Source of the DNA: Branchiostoma floridae
Lineage: Eukaryota; Chordata; Leptocardii; Amphioxiformes; Branchiostomatidae
Length of the DNA stretch: 60,000 nucleotides
Reading direction: 5' to 3'
Assembly: GCF_000003815.2 (NCBI RefSeq)
Contig: NC_049982.1
Coordinates: 11,358,386 to 11,418,385 of the forward strand
The notes under the pieces are model-generated. The model was not told the DNA's origin and made no database searches. It saw only the letters and a program-made list of their open reading frames with translations. This document shows, in pieces, positions 1 through 13,481 of this stretch (the stretch's first letter is position 1; every line of letters begins with the position of its first letter). The translations under genes and the position numbers were made by a program.

Positions 1-3000
1 CATTACATGAAAGGAGCAGGTGTCACTTACCTGTGACATAAATTTCAGAGTGTCAGAACTCAGAAGTAAAGAAACCTCTCTCTAGAAAGGCGAAATTCTT
101 GGAACGTTTCCTCGTTAATCTAATCCTCTGTTTATAACTGGTCCAGGCAAGTCTCCAAGATACGTCGAGTCCCGAAGACATTCCTATGGTAATGGCTGAT
201 TAATCTCAATGAGAATTTGCACCTTACAATGTGTGGAGCTGGCCTTCCTTACTGAAGGGTCTGGGGATCGTGAGAACAACCTTGGAGGTGGTACACAGAC
301 CGCCACCCTGTCAGGACCACTAGACATAACAAGTAGGAGCAACCACAAAGACGGATACCTTCATGTTTCGTGTTAATAGTAACAAACACATCCTTGCTGC
401 AAATGTGCTCTGCAGCAGTCTGCTTAGTTCTCTCAGAGTCCTCTCCAGCCAAGGATCTGATGGCAAATGGTAGTCACTAGATAGGTGTGGGCAGTGAGCG
501 GTGAGGTTTCTGTCATGGCTGTGAGTTTCGCTCACACTTTGACTCAGCTACTGGTGAATATTAAACTGCAATTCACTTTTGACATTGATCTTTAAGTATG
601 TTTGACATGGTAAAAAGATGGATCTGTAGCAGGTTAGATGTGGCAAAGTTTCGTGTGTTTTGTCTGGCCAGTTCTGTTTCCTTCTTCCGTTACACTTGAC
701 CTCATGGAGACCTAGTTCTCTAGGAGTGTATATGGCCCCTGATTCCCGACAGGTTTAGATATACATCAACATTGAAACATGTCTGTACCCTATTTAATTA
801 TAAACATCTGTGAAGGTGACTATATTAGCTATAGTTCATGAAATTCTTGAAACAATTTAGTTTTATCAACTTCATGAATTGTTGTAATAAGATGCATTTG
901 CAAGATTGGTTAATATATATTACAAAATTGTATGAGAGCTGTGGTTTTGATTAATGTAGGTTACCAGACACCCCCAGCAAGTAACCTACATGTGGACTGA
1001 TCCATATCACCCTCAAAATGTATGAAATAACCTTACCAGTAAGGTCATGCAGTCTTTTCCTATATGCCTTCATCTAGTATGATATGACCTAAATTAACAC
1101 ATTACTGGTGTATGTTACTAATATAAACCAGCAATGAGTTCAGTGACATACGTTATCATTCAGGATTGTGTAATCTAAACCAGTGCCATGTTCAGTTGCA
1201 TAGGTGATCACTTAGGATCATGTACATGTATATAACCTAAAGTAGAACTGCCAGTCAGTGAATGTTGGGTTGAAGACAGTGCTAGCATGCTGTGTTCGGT
1301 GGTATTGATAAGATTTTTGGGCTTTCCATAATGAGCTTTCAGGTCAGTTTGACAAAACGCTAAAAACAGAGACATGCAGTCATACTGGTAGATGGGATGA
1401 AAGGTAAGTAAGTATCATCACCTATACATAAGAAACTCAAATTGTTTTGCTTAGCATCCATTCCTTCAGCATGGCTTCATGCCCATTCCCACATAACACA
1501 CTGGCATTTTTAACAAGTGTCTTCTTTCTATACATACTCTGCACACCAAGCATCTTACTCTTATCAGCTCACATTCTTGCCAGAGGCAGCCATTTTGGTT
1601 AGGACTATAAATCTTGAAAACCTTTACCACTTCAGAAGTTTGCTGAGGTGTGCAGTGAACTAAACCTTGTCTATTTGGAATGCAGGCTCTCTATGCTGGA
1701 GATATGCCAAAGAAAAAGGATTGGACAATTTGAAGAAAGGAAAATGGGAGTGATATGAAGACAAAAGGACCCTGAAAAAGAGTCCTGGAGATGTCCACTC
1801 GAAAATCATGAGTTGCTTGATTCAATATGGTAAAAGTAAAAACCTGACGAGTGGAATGTTGAAGTTACCACCTTTTTGCTTTTCTGTATTGTATAGTACC
1901 CGAATTTAACTAAATTTGTTGAAAAAATACATAATATCTCATGTGAATGGAATGGATGAATTGGTGAATCAGTAAACAAGTGTGACCTACAATTGGGTGG
2001 CCCCCATCTTCCTGACTGACAGACAGTAGCACATCAGCACACCTGTTGTATCTCCACACCAACCACAAATCAAGCCGACAAGCACTTTATGCTGGTACCG
2101 CTCATTAATTCAATCACTGCTAATTGAGTGTTCTACCCTGTAATTATCCCTGCCGACCGCCCTAAGTGGTACTTAACACTGGGCCTGGAGTCTGTCAGGT
2201 GTTCCGAAGGTCTCCGGTGTGATCGGTCATTAAGCTTACACAGTTTTAATTAATTGTTTCTTGTTCAGACAGGAAAATACCTTTATAAACCCCAACTCCC
2301 TTGTACAAGTTTGTCCGCAGACAAAATAAACTAAGCTGGCATGTTCCATTGTAACTCATTAAGTACAGCTGTTACTGTGTAGAACTTGCAGCGCTATTTA
2401 GGCCATGGTGGACAACTTCCTTTGATCCTGTAATACTTGTAGATTTAGACTTTTAAAAGATATACTCTTCTCTTGCTAGAAATGAACAACAATCTTTTGA
2501 GACTTAAGTCTTTGCAGTTTGAGGGAGGGATTGTACAGAAAATGTTTGCAGTGGTACTCTTTTCAGTGTTTTTCCAGTTATCACAGTGGCCACGAATTCA
2601 TGACAGTGCAAATATGCTTTTTCAATGTATAGCTACTGTACTATGGAATCGTGTCAACTAGCACCTTAAAAAACACAAAAACCTCAATTTCCTGACTGGC
2701 AAGCGAATAAGACTTGTTGTTTGAACTTGGTGTTTTAAGACTAAGTACGGTCAATAGAAGAGGGAGTTCATTTGTTGAAGCAGAACAAAGAAGTCTAGGT
2801 CATTCTTTCCCATGGTGACAAAGACTCATCATTTGGAGGTGTTATAAAAATTTAGCATTAGAAACAATATATTGCCATAATGTTTGTAAGTTCTATACAC
2901 ATTCCCATTGTTCTGACGAGTACCTCATTTCACAATCCTTTTGTCCACTTTGCCCTTTGTCCTTTTATTTACAGATGCCTGTGACCTTGACTACTTTATT

Positions 3001-3014
3001 TGCTATTTTCATTA

Positions 3015-3383
3015 GGCCACACCAATTTAATTTCTTGGTTCACGGATTCGCTCGCTCCTATTTTTTGGAGAAAAAAAATAAAAATAAAAATTACCACTCA
3101 GCAAATTTTCACCATTAATGAAGCCATTCACCAACTTTCTGGTGTAGCAAACATAAAAACTGACACTACTTTTGTAATTTTCAATGAACAGGTGCTGTTA
3201 CTGTACAGTAAAAGTGTTTTTGTACTTTTTTCAAGCTGAAAACTTTTTATTCTTTATGTTTTGGATTAGCCCTTACCTTTACCCCAACCATTTTACAAGT
3301 TTTATTTTTATTTTTATTTCGCCCTCTCGCTCCATATTTTTTATGAAAAAATCCGTGAACCAAGAAATTAAATTGGTGTGGCC
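3015..3383. mobile_element. PIF/Harbinger-type MITE
   Basis: A perfect 34-bp terminal inverted repeat, beginning GGCCACACCAATTTAATTTC, occupies 3015-3048 and 3350-3383. TTA lies directly outside both ends (3012-3014 and 3384-3386), giving the 3-bp TTA target duplication typical of PIF/Harbinger elements. The 369-bp body is AT-rich with inner inverted A/T tracts and encodes no transposase, so it is a non-autonomous miniature element. The perfect terminal repeats suggest a recent insertion. Family assignment rests on the target-site length and the GGCC start. Confidence 0.8.
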
Positions 3384-3686
3384 TTAGTACTGATTAAGAA
3401 TGTAAACATGTGAATTCAGGTATGGGTATTGTTGAAACAGAGTTTTGGCATCAATTTTGTAATGGCAATCCCTACCAATCCCAACTCATAAGGGCAACTA
3501 GGAGGGACTAGTTCCTGGGACATGGGTACTTCTGCAGGTGCGCTCAGTCCTTGAGAAAAGCCTGGCCAACTGGCTGTGCCTAACACTCAAATCCAACTGG
3601 GATGGCCCCTAACAAAAGCTCATTATCATCAGGATCACAGTTGACAAAAGTGCCTGTGTGCCCACCTGATTAAAAGCTTTCTTTAA

Positions 3687-4626
3687 CCCTCATCCGACCG
3701 TATGGGGTCATTTTTGACCCCAGGCGTATATTTTAATCTGCCATAGCAACATTTTTCATCAGAGAAAAAATTCCTTCCATGAATTTGTTTGTATACATGT
3801 CTTACAACATCTACCAATTTTTCACCGAGTTTTGCCCATTATTGTATAAGCTATACTTGAAAGTTTGTGTCTTGTTCGGTGGGGTCAAAAATGACCCCAG
3901 CCAATTATGAATCATTAATTACATAAATATGAAGACATTTCAATAAATAACAGGCATTCCTCATCATTGCTGTTGCAGCAACAAGTTATAGTTGCTTAGA
4001 TGAGTAAACACCGAATATTTTGAAAGAAATTTAGTATTTTAGTGTGAAACACAGTTTTTCAACATTCTGCATAAATTATGATCATAAACACTAATTACCT
4101 ATGCTAATGAAAGTGAAAATGTTTCTAATTAATTAGAAAACAATACATGGACAGAATGTGCAGAAGGAACCTACAGGAAAGATCTTTGCGGGAAAATAGA
4201 CAAGAGTTATTGTATGTATGTGTTTAGATGGCGGAATATGGTGCATAATTAAGTAATAAATTCGTTACTTTTCACAAATATTGTATTTTTTCTTGTTAAA
4301 TAACATTATTATGCTATCAGTATTATTGAATCATCACAATTATTGTTTAGAAATTGATAAGACAAAACATTGTTTAAGTAAGTTGAGTATGGTAGATTTT
4401 CAGAGCAAATGTGGTTTCTCCTAATTTTCTGCATAAATTATGATAATGAGTAATAACTACTGACACCAAAACTTGTCAAAATATTTTTCATAGATTGGTG
4501 AAACAGTAAATACATAGAAATGACAAAATAAGCCAGCAGAAATATGTCTATGAGCAGAACAAAATGGGGTCAAAAATGACCCCATACGGTCAGATTCGTC
4601 GTAAAAATGTAACGGTCGGATGAGGG
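3687..4626. mobile_element. piggyBac-type non-autonomous element
   Basis: TTAA target sites at 3683-3686 and 4627-4630 flank a 940-bp element with 15-bp terminal inverted repeats, CCCTCATCCGACCGT. Inside each end is a subterminal inverted copy of GACCGTATGGGGTC followed by ATTTTTGACCCC; the right end carries 26 extra nucleotides between the tip and this inner repeat. TTAA targeting, CCC termini and asymmetric spacers between terminal and inner repeats are piggyBac hallmarks. The palindrome GGGGTCATTTTTGACCCC (or its complement) occurs a third time near 3881. No transposase frame is visible. Confidence 0.85.
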
Positions 4627-7600
4627 TTAATGGGATATTAATGAGGATGGGAGCAGACATTGTCTAAATATTGACACCTAGGACAAAGGGGCCCCCACCA
4701 AGGGGGAGGGGCGCAGACCTGAAAAACTAGCAGTATCTGTCCCTGGGGAAGTCACTGTCTGACAGTTTTAGGAAATGAAATATCCAGATGCTGTAGGCAG
4801 GTGTATGACTACTGGATGTGTGCCTGGGAAGAAATGGATTTGTATGAATGTGCATTTATAACTTATATGCATAAGTTACAGGACCTTCATGTGACATTGA
4901 AACAACTGATTGAAAATGGAAACTGATGGAAATACAAATAGCAGAAAAAGACTTGAATACACATAAACATGTGATAAACATTGCTGATATTTGTACTATG
5001 AGTAGAATATAGAGTGGTCTACTCTATCAGTCTATCATACTCTATGGCATGTATTTTACAATTAACCCTTGAGTATGGGATTCCCTGATCATGATCATGT
5101 TCATATTCCTCTTGTAAATGACCTCTCCCCACTACCACACTGTCATCCCAGATAGGCACTGATCCTGTGATGGTCCTATTGTCAAGAGGCTGTAAGAATC
5201 ACAAGCAGCTTTTACAGGTCTTGACAGTGTTGACATAAGGAATAGCTGAGGTAATCCTCTGCCAGTCCAAATAACTCTGGCCAACTCTGATGTCATCAAG
5301 TTGTTGAGATGTGCAAGAAAACATAGATCCCCCTGACAACCATGACAGCTGACAAGTTGTCAAGTGAATAGAATAAAAAAAGGTGGGGATTACTCTGAAA
5401 CTGTGAAAGTCAGACTGTTAGTTGCCCTCATATAATTTGTGTCCCCTCTGCAAGCCCTTACTGAGTTTAGCAACAATCACAACGACATGCATGGATAGCA
5501 GTCCTGGATTCTGTTTGGGTCATTTAAAACACAGAAGGAACAGGGTTAGAAATTTGATCCACCTCAACCTGCCTGCAATACTCCTACCCAGGCTAGCTCA
5601 TTAGATTCAGGCTAGTGAGAAGTGGTCTTCAGATTGTCCCTTCACCTCATCTCATTTAAGTCTTTGCACAAACTGGCACCCTCAAATGCTCAATCATGAA
5701 GGGTGACCTGGAGATTTGGGATGTTGACAGGCACATTTGAAAAAGCACCAGTCACCCATCAGGAGTATATACTGTACAGATAATACAGTTTGAAGTTTCT
5801 ACTACGTCTAAGTTGTTGGAAGTGTTGTTTTTCTTCTCGTTTGTCCTCCAGACTTTGAGACCTCTCCTTGTGCATGTATCCCTTCCCCATTGAAAAAGAC
5901 AGGTCTTAAATCTAAGCAGCACTTTCAGCAGCACACCAAAGACCAGGGAGGCCAAACATTTGTTCGTCAACAGCTCAGCAGTGTGTTAATGCCCAGTTCA
6001 ATGTCTGTGTTCTCAACTTGTTTGTCCTTGAGTTGGAACTTGTCCTGACCTTTTTGTGGCAGGGAAGCTTGAGTGATGTGTGGTCGGGAGGCAATATTTG
6101 TACATGATGACTTCAGCAAATGTTTGTAGGTCACTAATCTCCTGTGAACTTGATGTTAGGGATGTAGGGGTGACAGAGGGCATTCTGGTACTCATGCATT
6201 ATGTAGCTGGTACACTCACATACTTCTGTTAGTTGTCGTACTGTGATGTTTCTTATGCAATGGTACATGGTACCGCTTTGAGCCTGTGTCTTCTTCTTGG
6301 AATTTGTTGCCTACTCGCACAATTTATGCCAGTTTCTTTCACTGCCTTGAAGGAGAGAAAGCAGGATATGTCACCGAATAGCATGTCAGCATTAGCCATT
6401 ACTTATGAGGTTGTGTTAGGCCCTCCTGAAGATGATTATGAACATAGACAGGATTTCTTTTGACATTGAGTCCCAGTTTATTTTCTTAAAGTTTGTTTTC
6501 AAGAAAACAATCTCTCCTTTGTATTCTGCTCTTGTGACACTTCTTGAAGAAAATGTTACAACATAGAGATGTAGTTTTAACCACTCGTTGCTTGTTTTTA
6601 TAAGACTTGAAGTTTTGAGTACCCTTTTCCATGGTCTTGTCACCCGAGATTATTTCATACTCATACCTGTGTTTTCCTTAGAAAAGAAGAATGCCTCCGC
6701 TGAGGAAAAGTGAAGTGAAGGGGAACTACTATGGTGTGGGTTTGTTTTTCTTGGGATACACTTTGGGACACATAAAGGAAGTGACGCCTTTTGGGATTCT
6801 TTGCTTCTTTGCCTAATGTTTACAAGTTTTCAATCTTGGTTGCCATTTTACAATGGGCAGGCATAGACAACAGATCCTCAGAACTTAGCACATTGTTACA
6901 TTAGTTTTTCAGAGCTTATACTGTTATAGTCTTGCAAAATAGTCGCAAGCAGGCTTTTCTTAGTGTGGCCTCTCAAAATCATCCTATTAGCCCTGAAGAA
7001 GGACTAGTTTGAGCATTTACAGCAAAAGTCTTACGAGCCAAGTTTTAGGACAGGAAAAGTCTACTTAGCAAGAGACATGGAGGACAAACACCAGCATTCT
7101 TGGAAAGACTCTGACTTAGCATCTGTCTTGATTTGAAGATGAATATCCATTTCTGTCAAGGGACCGGCTGTGGCCGGCTGCGATCCATTTCTGACTATTT
7201 TTGCTGAAATCTGTGTCTCATGCAATAAAAAGGAAAAGGACAAAACCGAAAACGCTTTGACTTGGCTTGACTTGACTAACATTGAAGAGGAAAAGGCCAA
7301 TCTTGTAAGGAATAGAATGACACCCAATGCCATGCTACCTGTGGCCTTCAATGGCTGGCACACCAGACCAGCCCTTAGTCATTACTGCCCATACTGACAG
7401 CTCCTGTCCATGTCAGGGGGCCAGGAATATGAGGACACACACTCAGTATGTCTCAACACTGCCCATAGATAACATCATGGCCTTGTCAACCCCTCTACCC
7501 TAAATTCCCCAACACATCAGTACACTGCTGATCAGGTGGGGATTGCTCCTCAGTGCAGAGAGATGAGTTGAGCCAGGCGTGACCTGGAGGTTATACTGAC

Positions 7601-10600
7601 TCCCCTGACTGTACAGTGTGTTTATACTGAAGTCTCAGGGTACATGTCAGGTTGAAAAGTACACTCTGACTGGCCTGTCCATTTTCTGACTGGTTGAATT
7701 ACTATCTGTGGCCTTGTCAATTTTTATTTTTTTTGCTGGATGCGGTGGCATATTTTTCTGTTGCAACCAATTAATTACCGGTAGGAGTAATTGTTCTGAA
7801 GTCTTTCTGTCTGTCATATGTATTTGGTGTATAGGACTACAGAAAGAATAGTTAACAGAAATGTCTAGCTAACTCAGTAACTGTAGATCCGACTAAAGTC
7901 AAGGTCGAATTTCTATCCGGTGATGATCCTGAAACACAGTTGAAGTCCTCCACCGAGAAATAAGGATGTCCAAAGGCGCCAAAACGCCTGTGGGAACCTT
8001 GCTAGTATTCCAACATGTAACTCCCATGTGGAGGCCTGTACTGAAGCCACATGTTGCAGGCATACCTTTGTCTGGTCTGACATGTAAGCTGTGAATGCTT
8101 GAGTGCAAGTTGATGTATACCATATTTGTTAGCACATTACCGGCTATGTCTGTCAGTACTCAAGTATCTAACAACAGTTAACTCTGCTTTACTGGAGGAC
8201 CCTGGGGACTGAAAGGTAAAAGCTGTTCAAACTCAAAAGAATTAGGAGAAGAAGAAAGAATAAAAGAGGGGAGAGATGGGGAGTTAGCCTCTCATGTCTA
8301 CCTTATGTTAAATCTCAGTATGTAAAATCATTTGAATTTTGTATTGCTGTTTTTGGGTTTGGAGACAATTTGCCCAGATAATGGCATGCAAGAGTTTAAA
8401 AATTCTGATTGTAGTATAGATTCACTACAGTACAACCTGTTTGCTATATAGTGATAAAACTGAGTTGTTAAGGCAGGTTGTATAGAGGAAATTTTGCCAA
8501 ACAGCACTCTAACTTCTGTGTTGACAAAACAGTGCGGTAGCAATGTTACCCTAGGTCCCTGCCGCTGGCCACGTCCCAAATATTTACCTCAGGAACTTAC
8601 CTGTTGTGCCTGCTTCTCTAACTCTGAGTGGGTGGATAGCTCTCCAGACATTTTCTACACATTGTATTTGTACATGCCTATCTCTGTGTGATACTGTGTG
8701 ATAAATACTGATAAAGACATAATATCACAATGAGTATGATAGTGCAATTTATAGCTATTGAGTATTGTATATAGAAATGCTTTTTTAGATATTCAGTTCA
8801 AGCAGTTTTTGTGCCTGTAGTATCATATCCTGGGTAACCTCCTTGGTTTTGTTTTTCATATTAGACTGCTCTAACACTGCAGACATTATTCAGTTGTAAA
8901 TAACTGTATTGTAAGTTCTGGTGCCAGTGTGTTCTGGTGTGCATCAGGGTGTGTACAGGCATCAGTCAGCACTTCTTCTTGTCCATTTACCTGTGGAAAT
9001 GCAGAACAATGAGGCCTTTTTCCCAAATTGCATTTACCTTGTGGAAAGTTAAACACTTGACTAAGTTTTGCATTACCAAAAATAGTTATGATTTATTGAA
9101 ATGTTTCCTTTAGGATGCTTTCTAATAGTGTATGCGACTCCCTGTATTACCAACTGCCAGATGAGGTAATGCACTAGTTCTAGTACATTTGTAAATACGT
9201 AATAGGAGCTATGGATTTGGAACTAATTGGCTTAAGCCATGGCTTATCCACTCTCCTTGAAAGTTTGGCGTATTCTTAATCATGACAATGACACCTGTGA
9301 GGTATTGTAACCACGTGCAGTAGCATGCAAGTCAGTGTATGTTGTGATTGAAACCCTAGCCCTCCCAATAAGCAGCTGTATTGTAGATAATGGGGCCACT
9401 GCACGCTAGAAGGCCAATTCAAAGGAGCGCTGCAGTGAGTACAAAGTTTTCTCTGATGTCATTATTTTTTTTCTTCTTTTTTTTTGTATGGTGATGAATG
9501 TGTGATATATATAGTGCTTCTATGACGGGAAGATTTTCTCTTCCTGTTTGTATACAAGGATTGTTAAGATGCATTCAATAGTCTGAGTCTTTAGAGATAT
9601 TGTTGATCTCATAAGTACTCTGGTAGTACTTTAAGCTCATATAAAGACCAACTTTACATTCCAAAAGCGTGAGATCTGCACCTTGTTAGAATTGATCAAG
9701 AAAGATGGGAGTTGTCTGAAATCATTTTGTATCGTTTTCTTGATAGATAGTTTTTTTCTCCCCATCTGTCATGGTCTACCACTTTACTTGGACACGTATG
9801 TCCTATCTGTTTGTGATATTATTGTCTTCCATGTAAAAAAATCTATGTTTGCAACACAACAAGAGAGTGATTTCTGTGGGGTTAGCTTTGGATGGTATAA
9901 TGCCAACTGAGTATAAAAAGTATTTATCGACTTCAAGAAAGAATTCAAGAATTCATTCAGTTACCCCACAGCTTTGTCTTTATGATTTGCTTAAGTAACA
10001 AAATATTTACATCCTTCTCCATGAGAATATGTGGCAGGAAATGGACTGAAGTCAAACTTGTTGACTTATCTTAAAAAGTCAAGTGTCCCTCACCGACAGT
10101 AATTACCTTCATTATAAGCCACATTGTAACAAACTTGTGTGCTCTGCATCACGCATAGTTTCCTTTCGTCCCGGCTGTCACCAGTCCACAATGGGGGAAA
10201 ATCTCCGTAACCCTGATGGCATTAGTGCCCTTTTCTGTGTAAAGACTTCTAGCTTTGGGCCAATTAGGGAGATCCCTCTAAAGCTGGCCTTAGATCTGGT
10301 AGTGAAGGGAAAGAGCTTAGATCATGACCCTCATTGACCTTATCACACCTTGTTATGGCGTGTTCATGACTTGCTAGAATTAAGGTGACCATGAATTGTC
10401 ATTACTCTTTTAAATCAAGCACCATTACTACATATTAGAGAGAAAAGATGTCCTGTGGGAAGTCTTCGCAGCAATTGTGAAATCGGGCCTGATTTAACGA
10501 GCATATTCCAAACAGGAAGAGGTACAAAAGTACCCTTGAGAATATCAATTTTGGACTCTTGAATTGGCCTTGGCAATTCCGGTACACGTCTCTGTCATGA

Positions 10601-11091
10601 AAGAATGATCCCACACAATCAATTGTTCATCAATCTGTATTGAGTATAGTGTATCGGCTAGGAGGAAACCTTAGGCAATATCCTATTAGCATGCAGTTAC
10701 GCCTTCTCTCACAGTGATCTCAGCCCTAATCCATCCATGACCGGAACCTGCCCTAGAACCACTTACTGTCCAGTTTGTTCTTTTCTCTCGCACCCCTTAA
10801 AGTTAGCGCCATCCCGGGAAGGAGCTATTTGTGTCCAGACTTCCTGTACTCCCAGCTTCCCCCTGGGTCCTTTGTGTGGTGGTGACTTTGAACTTGGGCT
10901 CACCCACAGAGCCTACAAATAAGACCTCGAACAGCTGGTCATCAGTTCTAGCCTGACACAACACTCCTCAGTTCAGAATCATCCGCATGTGAACCATCCG
11001 ATTTTGCTGACTGTAGTATTTGAGGACACCATGGGGTGTCATCTTCCTGTTGTCATGTGTAAAATGGCAACCGATGCAACTTACTATTACA

Positions 11092-11293
11092 AGAGGGTCT
11101 GCATGCTCTTTTACGTAAGGCGTAGGTAGGCTATTTTATTTCCCGTAATTCGTAGGGAAAATCATCTTATCTACGTAATTCGTAGCGAGGCGACCAAATT
11201 TAGCGTAATTGTCTTCCTTGATTTAGCGTAATACGTAGGGGTTCTTCTGAATTTAGCGTAAATCGTTGTCGGGACCCCCCATGCAGACCCTCT
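11092..11293. mobile_element. ~200-bp MITE with TACA target duplication
   Basis: The 14-bp terminal inverted repeat AGAGGGTCTGCATG lies at 11092-11105 and in reverse complement at 11280-11293. TACA flanks both sides (11088-11091 and 11294-11297). The interior is built from several degenerate copies of CGTAATTCGTAG and TTTAGCGTAAT, so it is itself a short internal repeat array. No coding capacity. I cannot assign a superfamily. Confidence 0.65.
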
Positions 11294-12470
11294 TACAATT
11301 GTGAGATGCCCAGATCATAGAACACATGAAGAGGTTTGCAGTTTATGAACTTGAATACACTTAGTAGAATATGAACCTTGTGTTGGTTGACATTGTAGAT
11401 ATGCCAATATGCCATGCATTTATTTGTCTACTATGATTTTGTTGCGACCTATACTGAACCAATGGGTATATGTGTGCAGTAAAGGTCTTCATTCATGCAT
11501 TCCTTCGTTCATTTCTTACCATGCAAAGAAGATTCTTCACGGTGTGTTATGCCACACTGTACTTGAGTATTTTGTATTATTTAGCATATCATCATATCTT
11601 GCATTTATTACTTGAGTAACTGATTTGCTGGTAGGTTTGGCCAATATATCTGTGCAATAACAACGTCAGGCAGGAATTCTGGCGCTTTCCCAAGCGAGCG
11701 TTTGTCACATCTCTGGCTCTTTGTGTAGTTTGTGTGGTCTTGACATTGCCCCAGCACCCCCAGGTCCCACCATTACTCCCCCACCACTTGCATTCATCTC
11801 TGTTATCGGCCTTCAGTCCAAATACCCATTATTTGGGCTGAACCCGGGATTCAGGATCCTCTGAGCAGTAATTAGACGCCAGCACCCCTACGAAGAATGC
11901 CAAGTCAATGTCATGGGCAGCATCCCAGGAAATACCCCTTTGTTAACAGAACCGGCTGTACAAAAGGAACACAGAAACGCTCAGTTGGATATTTCTGTTT
12001 GGATATCCATTCCTGTTGCTAGAGAAGTAGGCTTGTTTATACAACGTATATTACAGAATCTATGTATTTGTTTTTTTATATGAATGTATATAGTATAGAT
12101 ACATGTGTCCTGTATGGATGTGTCTTGCTGCCTCTACTGCAGTGACCTCCATTTTTATTCCAGTCATTGTCTTCAGTATTAGAATTATAGACAAATTGAA
12201 AACTGCCACTCAGTGACAGAGCCTTATCTTTATAATATAGGCAAAAGCTTACTTTAGAATTAAATATAAACTGGCAAAGATTTTAGCGAGGAAAAACTTT
12301 GCAAAAATTAAATACTAGACATACTGTATAATTATACATCTATGCACAGTCATAGTCTTCTCTTGTACAGTTTGTACCTTGCCTACCAACTCCTAGTCAC
12401 ACTCGCAGTGTCACATAATTTACCCCCTTCCTCAGCTCAGAGACAAAGCCACTGTTGAGAACGGAGCGTG

Positions 12471-12547
12471 CTGCGGGGAACATTTCCAGCTCGTGCTGGA
12501 AATGCCCTGTAGTGCTGGCAGTACCCGTCATACGCGATGTTCCGCAG
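12471..12547. other. Strong nested hairpin
   Basis: An inner hairpin pairs CATTTCCAGC with GCTGGAAATG around a four-base loop (12481-12504). An outer stem pairs CTGCGG..AACAT (12471-12483) with ATGTTCCGCAG (about 12537-12547). The segment between the inner hairpin and the outer 3' strand is unpaired or weakly paired, so the fold is branched rather than a simple pre-miRNA stem. Function unknown. Confidence 0.3.
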
Positions 12548-13244
12548 GGTCTGTATGGGAGAAGTCCCATCTGTGGTGTCCCTACATGTTGTCACAGGTC
12601 CCTGGGAGTGGACATGTGTGTGTGTGTGTAGAGGGCTAGCCTAGAATCCATAACCGATGTCAATAATATCTATTGTGCAAGGATATCAGGGTCTATCTCA
12701 GTCTGTGTGGACCCTGGAAACAGTCTGGCATCCAGGCTAGTGGATGGCAGATGTCCAGGGGCGAGCATTCTTATGTGGAATGCTGACTTATCTTGCCAAG
12801 TTTGAGTTAGTGCCCAATATTGATCATGCCATATATTGCAAAGATTATTCTGATATGAAATAACACTACAAAGTCTTTTAAGCACATGTATGTATTGGCA
12901 ACTGTCAAAATTAGCCATAGGCAGTTTGGCAACTTCCAGATAATGCAACATTGCTGAAACAGAGACTGTAACGTGAAGCCATGAATGAAGATTTGATATA
13001 TTGATTTTGCCAAATGTCATTGCCCTTTCCAGTTGTGGAGAAAATAAAAGGACATACATACTGTATCTCATTTCAAGAGCAACAGCTAATTAGACCCTCC
13101 TTTCCCCTCAAGTAAGCAAGGCCTGTCTAATATTATCTGTCCAGGAATCATCCATATCTCTCACTCTAGGACTTTGCTGTAAGGGTAGCTAATGATTAAT
13201 CCTATAAACTCTAAAAATGTGGTAAAGACAAATCAAACCTGATA

Positions 13245-13407
13245 AGATAAGGAGATTACTTCTGGCGTTTCAAGTGACACCCATCAGTCTTCTTCAGTGT
13301 CACTAGAATAAACTGGCAGCGATGCTGAAGAAGAGTGGTGGATGTCACTTGAGACCTCTTGAAGTAATTTCTATGTCCAGGTGTAGAGATTGAGTTGTCT
13401 AAGAGTA
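13245..13407. repeat. Fold-back dispersed repeat, copy 1
   Basis: Two arms in inverse orientation, each containing a version of GAGATTACTTCTGG..AAGTGACA..CATCA followed by CTTCTTCAGTGTCAC, flank a short centre. A clearly related copy with the same palindromic design lies at 27421-27681. Repetition of a self-complementary unit at two sites marks a mobile miniature element family. It sits immediately 5' of the first recognised LRP4 exon. Confidence 0.6.
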
Positions 13408-13481
13408 TTGTTTACCTGAATGTCGAACCCTGGTGGAAGTAAAGTTTAAGGTAACTTATCCTCTGTACTTTGTGTTGCCAG

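Larger units (their letters stand above)
1..13481. other. Gene-poor region upstream of first recognised LRP4 exon
   Basis: No open frame here has a recognisable domain or a coherent exon series. Short frames are scattered and mostly lack ATG starts or plausible splice sites. The recognisable content is three small DNA transposons, listed separately, plus AT-rich unique-looking sequence. Because the first LRP4 exon found (13482) starts in phase 1 and lacks a signal peptide, this stretch is probably a long LRP4 intron 1 or 5' flank. The signal-peptide exon may lie here undetected or beyond the left edge. Confidence 0.5.

Noticed and set aside
6260-6463. Frame starting MVHGTALSLCLLLGICCLLAQ that looks like a signal peptide, candidate LRP4 exon 1
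   Set aside because: No phase-1 donor site follows the hydrophobic stretch, the frame simply ends in a stop, and the base composition is like surrounding non-coding DNA.
13433-13481. Upstream extension of the first LDLa frame as a possible signal peptide ([19 protein letters not shown])
   Set aside because: It starts with GTG rather than ATG, and a polypyrimidine-AG acceptor precedes the conserved part, so it is intron sequence.
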